A DNA stretch of 64,000 nucleotides, from positions 1,364,001 to 1,428,000 of the forward strand of contig NZ_JAEIOI010000001.1 in assembly GCF_021375795.1 (NCBI RefSeq), read 5' to 3'. This document shows positions 38,764-45,889 of this stretch, piece by piece (position 1 is the first letter of the stretch; each line of letters begins with the position of its first letter). The notes below the pieces were generated by a model, which had not been told where the DNA came from, did no database searches, and worked only from the letters and a program-made list of their open reading frames with translations. The position numbers were made by a program, and so were the translations under genes. Origin of the DNA: Pseudomonas anguilliseptica. Its GTDB lineage: Bacteria; Pseudomonadota; Gammaproteobacteria; Pseudomonadales; Pseudomonadaceae.

Positions 38764-40106
38764 GTGACGTGAAACAAGCCAAGCCGACGATTTACTTGCC
38801 GGTAGAAATCAAGGCTCGAGAGTTCAAGGCCAAGGTGCTGTTGGCAATGATTGCCGCTCGCCAGGGGTTTCGAGTGTATCTCGGCAGCAAGGTGTCAATT
38901 GACCGGCTTGTTCGAGAGAAATCAGGCAACGGCGGGATTTATTTTTACAAAGGTGGCAAAGCTGCAAAAGACTTGCAGGCAATCAAGCAGCGCACTGAGC
39001 GATTTGTGGTGCTGGATGAGGAGCTAGGACCTGCGGTGCAGGATCTAGGGTATTTCTATAAACGTAGGATTTATCCGGGAACCGAGGACTATGTAGACAG
39101 GCTTTATGTGATTGGAGAAGTGCACCGTGAGGTGATTGCTCAGGTGCGGCCACAGTTGCTGGACAAGGTAGAAGTAACCGGTTGGCCCAGAGTGGATCTG
39201 TGGCGCGCAGATTTCAAAATCCCTTACGCCTCAGACATTCAAAACTTGCAAGCTCGTTTCGGTCAGTTTCTGCTGTTCTCTTCGGATTTTGGCATTCTTT
39301 CAGAGCAGACCATCAACCAGGAAATTGCACGTTTACGTCAGGTGAAGTCTTCACAGGAAGAATACGATCACTATGAGCGCTCAATGCGTGCGGCCTATGC
39401 TGATTTCCTTGATTTTGTTGAGTTAGTCAAACGCATGGACGCTGATCCGGAGTTTCCCCCCCTGATCATTCGTCCTCATCCGTCTGAGGATATTCGTCTT
39501 TGGCACAAGCACCTCTCCGGGTTGCAGCGAGTAAAAATCATTTTTGAAGGGGAAATCAGCCCCTGGCTCTATGCTTCGTGTGGTCTGTTGCATCGCGGTT
39601 GCACCACTGCCGTGCAAGCCTATGTTGGTAAAACGCCGGTGTTGTACTGGGTAGGTGGGCAGGCGGCTATTAAGCATGAGACGCTGTCCTATCAAGTATC
39701 GCAGCCAGTGGCTGACTATTTGGCGCTCAAGCAGGCCTGTCAGGCCATAATCTCGGGCGATTTCGAATTAGCGGCGTCAGTTGAAGTGGACAGCAAACTG
39801 TGTGTCGGTGAGCAACTGGCCTGCGACAGGATAGTCGCTTCGCTGAAAGATCTAGCTGTTGCAAGTGAGGTGCCCTTTTGCTTGCCAAACTGGAAGCAAA
39901 AATTGCGTTTTATTTGGGGGCGTGCAAACGAGTACCGTGAAACGCGTGGTTGGGGTTATGCCAGGCAAAAATTGGCTAAGGCTCAGCGCAAAATGGCAGG
40001 TGGTATTCATCAGCAGGAAGTTTCTGAAGTTGCCTATAAATTGATGCCTGGGTTCTCGGGATCAATAGTCGAACGTGATTTCAATTTGATCGAGGTGGAG
40101 GCCTAA
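38760..40106 (+). CDS. Surface carbohydrate biosynthesis protein, candidate nonulosonic acid transferase
   Basis: A 448-residue GT-B-like protein. The opening IYLPVEIKAREFKAKVLLAMIAARQGFRVYLGSK, LDEELGPAVQ, VTGWPRVDLWR, IIRPHPSED and the HRGCTTAVQAYVGKTPVLYW segment (nucleotide-sugar side) match the surface-carbohydrate family (TIGR04396 type) often seen beside nonulosonic acid genes. I infer that it transfers the CMP-activated acid to the glycan; this is from context, not from a proven homolog. GTG 38760 overlaps the preceding stop. No membrane segment is evident. Confidence 0.6.
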   Translation: MSDVKQAKPTIYLPVEIKAREFKAKVLLAMIAARQGFRVYLGSKVSIDRLVREKSGNGGIYFYKGGKAAKDLQAIKQRTERFVVLDEELGPAVQDLGYFYKRRIYPGTEDYVDRLYVIGEVHREVIAQVRPQLLDKVEVTGWPRVDLWRADFKIPYASDIQNLQARFGQFLLFSSDFGILSEQTINQEIARLRQVKSSQEEYDHYERSMRAAYADFLDFVELVKRMDADPEFPPLIIRPHPSEDIRLWHKHLSGLQRVKIIFEGEISPWLYASCGLLHRGCTTAVQAYVGKTPVLYWVGGQAAIKHETLSYQVSQPVADYLALKQACQAIISGDFELAASVEVDSKLCVGEQLACDRIVASLKDLAVASEVPFCLPNWKQKLRFIWGRANEYRETRGWGYARQKLAKAQRKMAGGIHQQEVSEVAYKLMPGFSGSIVERDFNLIEVEA

Positions 40107-40141
40107 AGGCCTTTGATTTGAACTACGAATGTGGGTGTTAG

Positions 40142-40855
40142 ATGGATATTGAAAAGGTTCAAGGATTTTATGAGGCCAGTTATTCGAGTCTGGGATTTTC
40201 TGCGCAGCGTAAATACCCTAACGAAGAATTGTGTCGTTTTGTCGGGCGTAATTTTTCGCAACTATCCTCTGATCAAAAGCAGGCTGTGCGCGTGCTTGAA
40301 GTGGGCTGCGGTAGTGGTGCGAATCTATGGATGCTTGCCCGTGAAGGCTTCGATACCTTTGGTGTCGACCTGTCATCGGAGTCCTTGGCGCTGGCTGGGC
40401 AGATGCTTGAGAACTATGAGGCTAAAGCTTCTTTGAGCGCTGGTGATATGACTCAACTGGAGTTTCCCGATGGGTTTTTCCATACAGTAGTGGATGTCTT
40501 CTCCTCTAATTGTCTGGACGCTCAGAATGGGCAAGCGTTTATTAATAGTGTCAGCCGTGTCCTAGCAAAGGATGGGTTGTTCTTTTCCTATTTCCCGGCC
40601 AAGAGTTCAGAGGCTTTTATCAACCACAAGCCTGCCAGCATGCTTGATGATGACACTTTGTCCGGTATTTATCGAACTGACTCGCCCTTTGCTGGCAATC
40701 ATTACCCCTTCCGTTTTCTCCACCCGTTGGAGTATGAGCAGATGTTGGTCGAGGCGGGTTTTGAAGTGCAATACAGTGAAGTGGTCAGTCGGACTTATGG
40801 TCGGCGTAAAGAGCAGTTTTCCTTTATTACCATTGAGGCTAGGAAAGTAAGCTGA
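40142..40855 (+). CDS. SAM-dependent methyltransferase
   Basis: A 237-residue class I methyltransferase. The SAM-binding motif VLEVGCGSGANLWMLAREG lies at residues ~50-68, followed by VDLSSESLALA and a post-I region GDMTQLEFPDGFFHTVVDVFSSNCL. The C-terminal part has RFLHPLEYEQMLVEAGFEV and SFITIEARK. It probably methylates a sugar of the glycan or a lipid-linked intermediate. It ends one base before the GT2 gene. The acceptor cannot be read from the sequence. Confidence 0.82.
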   Translation: MDIEKVQGFYEASYSSLGFSAQRKYPNEELCRFVGRNFSQLSSDQKQAVRVLEVGCGSGANLWMLAREGFDTFGVDLSSESLALAGQMLENYEAKASLSAGDMTQLEFPDGFFHTVVDVFSSNCLDAQNGQAFINSVSRVLAKDGLFFSYFPAKSSEAFINHKPASMLDDDTLSGIYRTDSPFAGNHYPFRFLHPLEYEQMLVEAGFEVQYSEVVSRTYGRRKEQFSFITIEARKVS

Positions 40856-40856
40856 A

Positions 40857-41618
40857 ATGACCTCTCCTCAGTTCACTGGTCTTACTATTACGGTCGTTAT
40901 CCCCACCGCCGATCGTGGCACCTTGTTGCAGCGCTCGCTTGACTGCGTGCTGGCACAGACCGTTGCGGCCGCAGAAGTGATTCTGGTCGACAATGGGCGT
41001 GAGGATGCGCATACCCAGAATTTGCATGAGCGAGTTCGGGTGATTCGCACCGCGCCGCGTATTGGCCCTGGGCGCGCTCGCAATATCGGTGCGCAGGCCG
41101 CTTCGAGTGAGCTGGTGGCTTTTCTCGATGATGATGACCTGTGGCAACCTGATTATCTTGAGCGTGTTATCGAGCGTTTTCAGGAAACAGCAGCCGATGC
41201 TGTGCTGGGTCAGTTGATGCGTCAGCCCGTGGGGCAGGAGGCTCAACCCTATAAGGTGCTCCCCGATGCGGCTGAGCAGCAGCGTCGGGTGTTTTACTCC
41301 AATCCGGGGTTTGGCGGGCAGAACCTGACGATTCGACGTGAGGTCTTTCTTGCCTTTGGCGGCTTTGATGAAAGCATGCCGGCTTCGGAAGATCGTGATC
41401 TTGCCGCGCGTATGCTGCTTGCGGGTAAGCGTCTGGCTTCACAGCCGCGCGCGGTTGCGATTCTGTGTGATCATGCCGGTGGTCGTGCTCGCCATAGCCT
41501 GGCGATGGGAAATTGGGTTTTTTTCAAGAAGCACTGGCGTAATATGCGCGCCGCCGAGTTGTACCGAGCACTCAAGGTGTTGATAAAGCGCCGCTTGCTG
41601 GTATTGCTAGGGCGTTAG
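40857..41618 (+). CDS. GT2-family glycosyltransferase
   Basis: A 253-residue GT-A enzyme. ITVVIPTADRGTLLQRSLDCVLAQT opens the nucleotide-sugar site. The DDDD cluster (FLDDDDLWQPDYLERV) near residue 90 contains the metal-binding DxD. GFGGQNLTIRREVFLAFGGFDESMPASEDRDLAARML is the acceptor-side motif with the catalytic ED. A basic C-terminus (KRRLLVLLGR) may touch the membrane. It should add one sugar of the lipid-linked glycan from a UDP- or similar donor. Confidence 0.85.
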   Translation: MTSPQFTGLTITVVIPTADRGTLLQRSLDCVLAQTVAAAEVILVDNGREDAHTQNLHERVRVIRTAPRIGPGRARNIGAQAASSELVAFLDDDDLWQPDYLERVIERFQETAADAVLGQLMRQPVGQEAQPYKVLPDAAEQQRRVFYSNPGFGGQNLTIRREVFLAFGGFDESMPASEDRDLAARMLLAGKRLASQPRAVAILCDHAGGRARHSLAMGNWVFFKKHWRNMRAAELYRALKVLIKRRLLVLLGR

Positions 41619-41634
41619 ATAAGCAAATCAGAGC

Positions 41635-42510
41635 GTGCACGTGGCAGATCTTCTTGCAACAGTATTGAGCAAACTCGGCGGCCGCTTGCAGTCGCTCGGA
41701 CGTCGGCGTGCCTTGTCTGCCTTCCCGGGTACGATCCGTGTGGCAGGCTGTCAGGTTACTGAACTAAAACCCTTGGGTGGGTATCGTCAGCCAGGTGTCA
41801 CCAAAGCCGGGCGTTTGTCTTTTGCAGGCATGTGTGAAGGACGCAAGGTCAAGGTTTACAGCGCGTTCTCCACGGCTCAGGTTGCGTTACGCTTGGCTGT
41901 GCAGAAGCATTCTTTTCCCGGTTGTGCATTTCCGCAAATCATCGCAACCGATGGGCTTTTGATTGTTGAAGCCTGGGTTGAAGGGGAGGCTGTTGCGTCG
42001 TTAGCAGATGCTCAGCGCCTCGAAGCAGCCGATGCGGTGTCCTCATTCCTAATCAGTGTTCAGACTGATCCTGCGCTATTGGCGCTGGCGCGAGAATACG
42101 CCGGCTCTTTTTGCTATCTAAATGATTATCTGCTGAAGCGTTTGGGTGTTTGGCGTTACTGGGATGAGGTAGGCACTTTTATTCAGCAATGGAGTGGTGA
42201 GTACCAGGCTTTACAGTCGGCAGAGGCCATCCCGCATTTTTTAAGTCATCCGGACCTTTCCGCGGCGAACCTGATCCGCGAACGTGAAACGGGGCGTTGG
42301 GTGATTATTGACAATGAGCTACTGGGGGTTGGTCCTGGCTGGATTCTCGATGCACAAAACTCGTTGTTGAAAAGTGAGATTCCCTTATCTCTCGGCGAGA
42401 TCAGTGTTCCATGCAGTTTTGTTGAGCGTACATGGCGTTTACGTCAGTTAGGCTCGGCTCTGGATGCCGATAATTTCAGCCGTGCAGCGTCGCTGTGCCG
42501 TCCAGATTAA
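41635..42510 (+). CDS. Aminoglycoside phosphotransferase-like kinase, substrate unknown
   Basis: A 291-residue protein with protein-kinase/APH-like catalytic features. HPDLSAANL (H205, D207, N212) is the catalytic-loop pattern HxDxxxxN and VIIDNE with D226 is the metal-binding DFG equivalent. VKVYSAF near residue 80 may hold the ATP-binding Lys. The GTG start at 41635 is weak and the true start may be slightly downstream. It lies between a GT2 gene and the ParB/Srx-like pair. It may phosphorylate a sugar, in the manner of the LPS kinase WaaP, but sequence similarity to WaaP is not obvious. Confidence 0.55.
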   Translation: MHVADLLATVLSKLGGRLQSLGRRRALSAFPGTIRVAGCQVTELKPLGGYRQPGVTKAGRLSFAGMCEGRKVKVYSAFSTAQVALRLAVQKHSFPGCAFPQIIATDGLLIVEAWVEGEAVASLADAQRLEAADAVSSFLISVQTDPALLALAREYAGSFCYLNDYLLKRLGVWRYWDEVGTFIQQWSGEYQALQSAEAIPHFLSHPDLSAANLIRERETGRWVIIDNELLGVGPGWILDAQNSLLKSEIPLSLGEISVPCSFVERTWRLRQLGSALDADNFSRAASLCRPD

Positions 42511-42543
42511 ATGTTGTGCTTTGGCCATGAGGTGTAGGGGGCA

Positions 42544-43239
42544 GTGGGAAATATAAGAAATTGGCTCGCTGTTCTAGGGCGCGATCCACTCCGTGAAACG
42601 CTGGCTGATGCATTGCAGATTCAGGTTGATCCTGCCTCTGTGCGTGATTATGCGTTGCCTGGGTATGTCCGTTACAAGCACGTCCGTGCGCCTTGGTTAC
42701 GCCGGTGGATGAAGAAAAACCCGGTGTACCCATTGATCAAGGGCCGTGCTCCGCTTGTACTGTCGGGTAATTGGGATCAGGGCTGTGTGCCTTTTGCCAG
42801 CACGCCGGTCTATACATTTCTTGCCGATCTACAGGCGTGCGAGTTCGATTACCAACGCACGCATTTTTACCGTGCTCTGCTGTCTGACCTACAGGCAGGC
42901 AAGCAGCGCTCATATAAGTCTCTACTCTTGGACTCTGAACAGGCTATTGAACAGTTGTTCGAGGGCTACGTACGGGTGTTCAAAAGCATGGCGGCTGACG
43001 GGTACAAGGCCGATAAGGCTCTCGATCCTATTTGTGTGATGGTCGGGCGCGATGGTCGCTTGATCAAGGAAGAGAAAGGTCGTCATCGTCTGGCTATTGC
43101 GCAATTGGTGGGTGTTGAACGTGTGCCTGTGCTGGTTCGGCATATTCACCCTGGCTGGCTGGCGACTGTAGGAGTAGGGGCTGGTTCATGCCAGGGCCCT
43201 GACAATGTTCTGCGCGCTTTGCAGCAGCTGTCGGTTTGA
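42544..43239 (+). CDS. ParB/sulfiredoxin-like protein of unknown function, copy 1
   Basis: A 231-residue cytoplasmic protein I cannot assign to a known function. The C-terminal half carries VGRDGRLIKEEKGRHRLAIAQLVGVERVPV followed by HIHPGW. GxHR-x-AIA plus VPV is reminiscent of the nucleotide-binding motif of the ParB/sulfiredoxin fold. Upstream lie LVLSGNWDQG (GDWD motif of the two paralogues) and MAADGYK. It shares these landmarks with the genes at 43254 and 45170 but is the most divergent, lacking the SCRxLLDG segment. GTG 42544 has AGGGG upstream. A role in glycan biosynthesis is inferred from position only. Confidence 0.55.
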   Translation: MGNIRNWLAVLGRDPLRETLADALQIQVDPASVRDYALPGYVRYKHVRAPWLRRWMKKNPVYPLIKGRAPLVLSGNWDQGCVPFASTPVYTFLADLQACEFDYQRTHFYRALLSDLQAGKQRSYKSLLLDSEQAIEQLFEGYVRVFKSMAADGYKADKALDPICVMVGRDGRLIKEEKGRHRLAIAQLVGVERVPVLVRHIHPGWLATVGVGAGSCQGPDNVLRALQQLSV

Positions 43240-43253
43240 GAGTGGGGCTGTAC

Positions 43254-43949
43254 ATGTTGCTAAAAAAGATAGTGCGCCGCTGGCGTGTACTTCGTTTGGT
43301 TGGTGCAAATACGATCGAACAACTATTGGCTGGCCGTCAGGATATTTCCGCAATCAGGGTTCCTAACCTGTTACTGGCTCCGGTCATCTACATCGACCCG
43401 AACAAAATTCTTTATGCCACCAGCGTGGCGATCAAGCCGGCAAAAGGGAACGCATTGTTCTTGTCTGGTGACTGGGATTTGCAGCGTCAGTCATTGCAGG
43501 AGGTTGAAACCAATAATCCCAAGTACGTGTCATGTCGGCAGTTACTTGATGGTGATGTCGGCCTTGAGGACACGCTTGAGTACGCTTTGATTATGGCTGC
43601 CATCCGCGAGCAAGGTAGCTATCGAGGCTGCCGCAATGCAGCTGACGCGTTGCATCATATTAAGGCCCGACAGGATTTTTATAGGGCGATGCAGCGCGAT
43701 GGTTACAAGAGTCAGGCTGTGTTGGGCGGCAGCCGATACCAGGGCGAGATTGAGTGTGCCTTGGATCGTGAGGGTAATCTGCTCAAAATCAATGCAGGCA
43801 ATCATCGTTTTGCCGCGGCACGTTATTTGGGGCTGAAAGCGGTTCCCGTGCACCTTGCGGTTATCCATTCTGACCATCTTCAACGCGTTCCCAATAACCT
43901 GTCTGCTCTTCGTGATTTGATTGCAGGGGTTGAGGCACGCTATGCCTGA
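43254..43949 (+). CDS. ParB/sulfiredoxin-like protein of unknown function, copy 2
   Basis: A 231-residue protein. The N-terminal part is basic (KKIVRRWRVLR) and could sit at the membrane surface. Then come IYIDPNKI, the SGDWDLQRQSL motif, EVETNNPKYVSCRQLLDG, a helical middle and a C-terminal EGNLLKINAGNHRFAAARYLGLKAVPVHLAVIH. The last block matches the GxHRxxAA pattern of ParB/Srx-fold proteins. It starts just after copy 1 and is clearly related to copy 3 (45170-45877). ATG 43254 has GGGG eight bases upstream; TTG 43236 overlapping copy 1 is an alternative. The function is unknown. Confidence 0.6.
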   Translation: MLLKKIVRRWRVLRLVGANTIEQLLAGRQDISAIRVPNLLLAPVIYIDPNKILYATSVAIKPAKGNALFLSGDWDLQRQSLQEVETNNPKYVSCRQLLDGDVGLEDTLEYALIMAAIREQGSYRGCRNAADALHHIKARQDFYRAMQRDGYKSQAVLGGSRYQGEIECALDREGNLLKINAGNHRFAAARYLGLKAVPVHLAVIHSDHLQRVPNNLSALRDLIAGVEARYA

Positions 43950-44036
43950 GCCGAGCACATCTTGAGTGCGCGAGGAGCAGGTTCTGAGACTCGATCTTGT
44001 GGGTAAAGCTGAATCTTTAGTTTGTGGGGTGTATGG

Positions 44037-45173
44037 GTGAAGCTGCTTTATCTCGCACAGTCTGATATTCCATCTCAGGCCGCCAATAGTGTCCATGTGA
44101 TGAAAATGTGCGATGCCTTTTCCGCACAAGGTTGCGAGGTAAGCCTCTGGTTGCCTGCAAGAAAAGCACCAGTGGATGCTGTGGATGTATGCCATTACTA
44201 CGGCGTTTCCCCCAGTTTTGAGATCTGCTGGCTTTCTCGCATTGCCTGGCTAAAACCGTCCTATGCCTACGCATGGCAGATTTGGGCGCGGTTGCTAAAG
44301 GCACGGCAATTACCTGACTTGGTATTTTCTCGTTCTTTGCTCGGCGCTGTTAGCGCGTTGCTGGCTGGCGCCAATGTGGTGCTGGAAGTCCATCAGCCTA
44401 TGCGTGACTCAGGCTTTTTGCAGGGGCTGATCTTCAAGTGGATTGTTCGACACAAGCGTTTCCAGCGTCTTGTCGTGATTACTAAGGCCCTCAAGGATTG
44501 GCACGTGCAGCAGGGCTTGCTTGCTGCCGATCTGATTCATGTAGCTCCCGATGGTGCTGAGCTTCCAGTATCTGGTACGACGGGTGCAGTTCATGGGTTC
44601 GCAAAGACTGCGCGTTTCAACGTTGGTTATGTGGGTAGCCTGCATCAAGGCAAGGGTATGGAAATCGTACTGCCCCTGGCTCGGTTACTTGCAGATGTCG
44701 ATTTTCATGTCGTAGGGGGATCGGATGCGCAGTTGCGCGATTGGCGAGGTAAGGCCGCAGGACTCGAAAATTTGAGGTTCCATGGCTTTATGCCGCCAGC
44801 CGATGTGCACAGGTTCATGCTGGATATGGATGTGCTGTTGGCTCCGAACCAGCGCGTGGTTAAAGGTGTGGGTGGCAGTGATATAGGGCGCTGGACTTCA
44901 CCCTTAAAAATTTTCGAATACATGGCCGCACGAAAGCCGATTCTGGCTTCGGATTTGCCGGTATTACGTGAGGTCTTGCTGCATGAGGTGAACTGCTTAT
45001 TGTGTACAGCCGATTCTCCAGAGTATTGGGCGCAGGCGGTAGGCCGCTTGCGTGATGATCACGCTTTGGCGCAGCGCTTGGCTGAGCGAGCACATGCCGA
45101 TTTGCTGGAAATGTACAGCTGGAGTTGCCGGGCCTCAATTTTGTTGGCCACGCTTGCTGGGGATGAAGGTTGA
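44037..45173 (+). CDS. GT4-family glycosyltransferase
   Basis: A 378-residue GT-B enzyme. The opening KLLYLAQSDIPSQAANSVHVMKMCDAF is an N-terminal acceptor-binding loop. The C-terminal Rossmann half has VGYVGSLHQGKGMEIVLPLA and FHGFMPPADVHRFM. The donor motif is SPLKIFEYMAARKPILASDLPVLREVL with the E(x7)E-type glutamates. GTG 44037 is the first start that preserves the N-terminal strand. The next gene (ParB/Srx-like copy 3) begins on its stop codon (TTGA overlap). It adds a sugar to the glycan; donor and linkage are unknown. Confidence 0.85.
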   Translation: MKLLYLAQSDIPSQAANSVHVMKMCDAFSAQGCEVSLWLPARKAPVDAVDVCHYYGVSPSFEICWLSRIAWLKPSYAYAWQIWARLLKARQLPDLVFSRSLLGAVSALLAGANVVLEVHQPMRDSGFLQGLIFKWIVRHKRFQRLVVITKALKDWHVQQGLLAADLIHVAPDGAELPVSGTTGAVHGFAKTARFNVGYVGSLHQGKGMEIVLPLARLLADVDFHVVGGSDAQLRDWRGKAAGLENLRFHGFMPPADVHRFMLDMDVLLAPNQRVVKGVGGSDIGRWTSPLKIFEYMAARKPILASDLPVLREVLLHEVNCLLCTADSPEYWAQAVGRLRDDHALAQRLAERAHADLLEMYSWSCRASILLATLAGDEG

Positions 45174-45877
45174 AGGCGCTACTGAAGAACCGCTTGGCCT
45201 GTTTGGACGCGTTCGCCAATGCATGGATGTTCCGGGTTATTCACGGCGATCAGCTTGCTAAACTTGAATACCTTCGTGTACCCAACGCGAAGTTATTGCC
45301 TTGTATATATATCGACCCGCTTAAAGTCGAATTCAAATGTAATCTGCGCGGTGCAGTTCAGGCTCAGCGAACGCTCGTGCGCGGTGGTGATTGGGATTTG
45401 CGGCGTAAGACCTTTGCAGAGGTTGAGGCAACAGATCCCCGCTATATCAGTTGTCGTGAATTGCTTGATGGCACTACACCGATAGAGCAATTGTTGGAAT
45501 TTCGCCAGTTGCTCTCCCGCCTAGAGCAGCGTGGTGAAGCGCGTGGGATGAAAAGTTATGCGCAGCTCTACGAATACATGCAGAGCTTGCAGAGTCTCTA
45601 TCGTCGCATTGCAGATACCGGGCGACTCATGACCCAACCTGAGTTGGGTCGTTGTGCTTTCGGTGGGGAAATTAATTGTGCCGTTTCTCGTGACGGTCTT
45701 TTGATGAAAACGGATGATGGCAATCACAGATTTGCCATTGCACGGGCACTTGGTTTGCGGGAAGTGCCAGTGCAAATATCGGTAATACATGCTAATCGGA
45801 TTGCTGGTTTTTCAGGTGACTCAGCGTGCTTGGCAGTGAATAAATTTTTTTTAGATATACAGCGCGCAAATTCTTAA
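45170..45877 (+). CDS. ParB/sulfiredoxin-like protein of unknown function, copy 3
   Basis: A 235-residue protein closely parallel to copy 2. The shared blocks are CIYIDPLKV, GGDWDLRRKTF, AEVEATDPRYISCRELLDG, MQSLQSLYRRI and finally RDGLLMKTDDGNHRFAIARALGLREVPVQISVIH. DGNHRFAIA is the ParB/Srx-like motif. It is separated from copies 1 and 2 by a GT4 gene and is coupled to it by a TTGA overlap, so it may serve that transferase. No DNA-binding helix-turn-helix follows the ParB-like part, so a partition role is unlikely. The function is unknown. Confidence 0.6.
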   Translation: MKALLKNRLACLDAFANAWMFRVIHGDQLAKLEYLRVPNAKLLPCIYIDPLKVEFKCNLRGAVQAQRTLVRGGDWDLRRKTFAEVEATDPRYISCRELLDGTTPIEQLLEFRQLLSRLEQRGEARGMKSYAQLYEYMQSLQSLYRRIADTGRLMTQPELGRCAFGGEINCAVSRDGLLMKTDDGNHRFAIARALGLREVPVQISVIHANRIAGFSGDSACLAVNKFFLDIQRANS

Positions 45878-45889
45878 CTTCTAAGGTGC

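Noticed and set aside
41635..42510. Aminoglycoside resistance gene
   Set aside because: Only the general kinase motifs match; there is no mobile context and the neighbours are sugar-transfer genes.
42544..45877. ParB-like proteins as part of a plasmid or chromosome partition system
   Set aside because: There is no ParA gene, no parS-like repeats and no helix-turn-helix after the ParB-like motif, and all neighbours are glycan genes.
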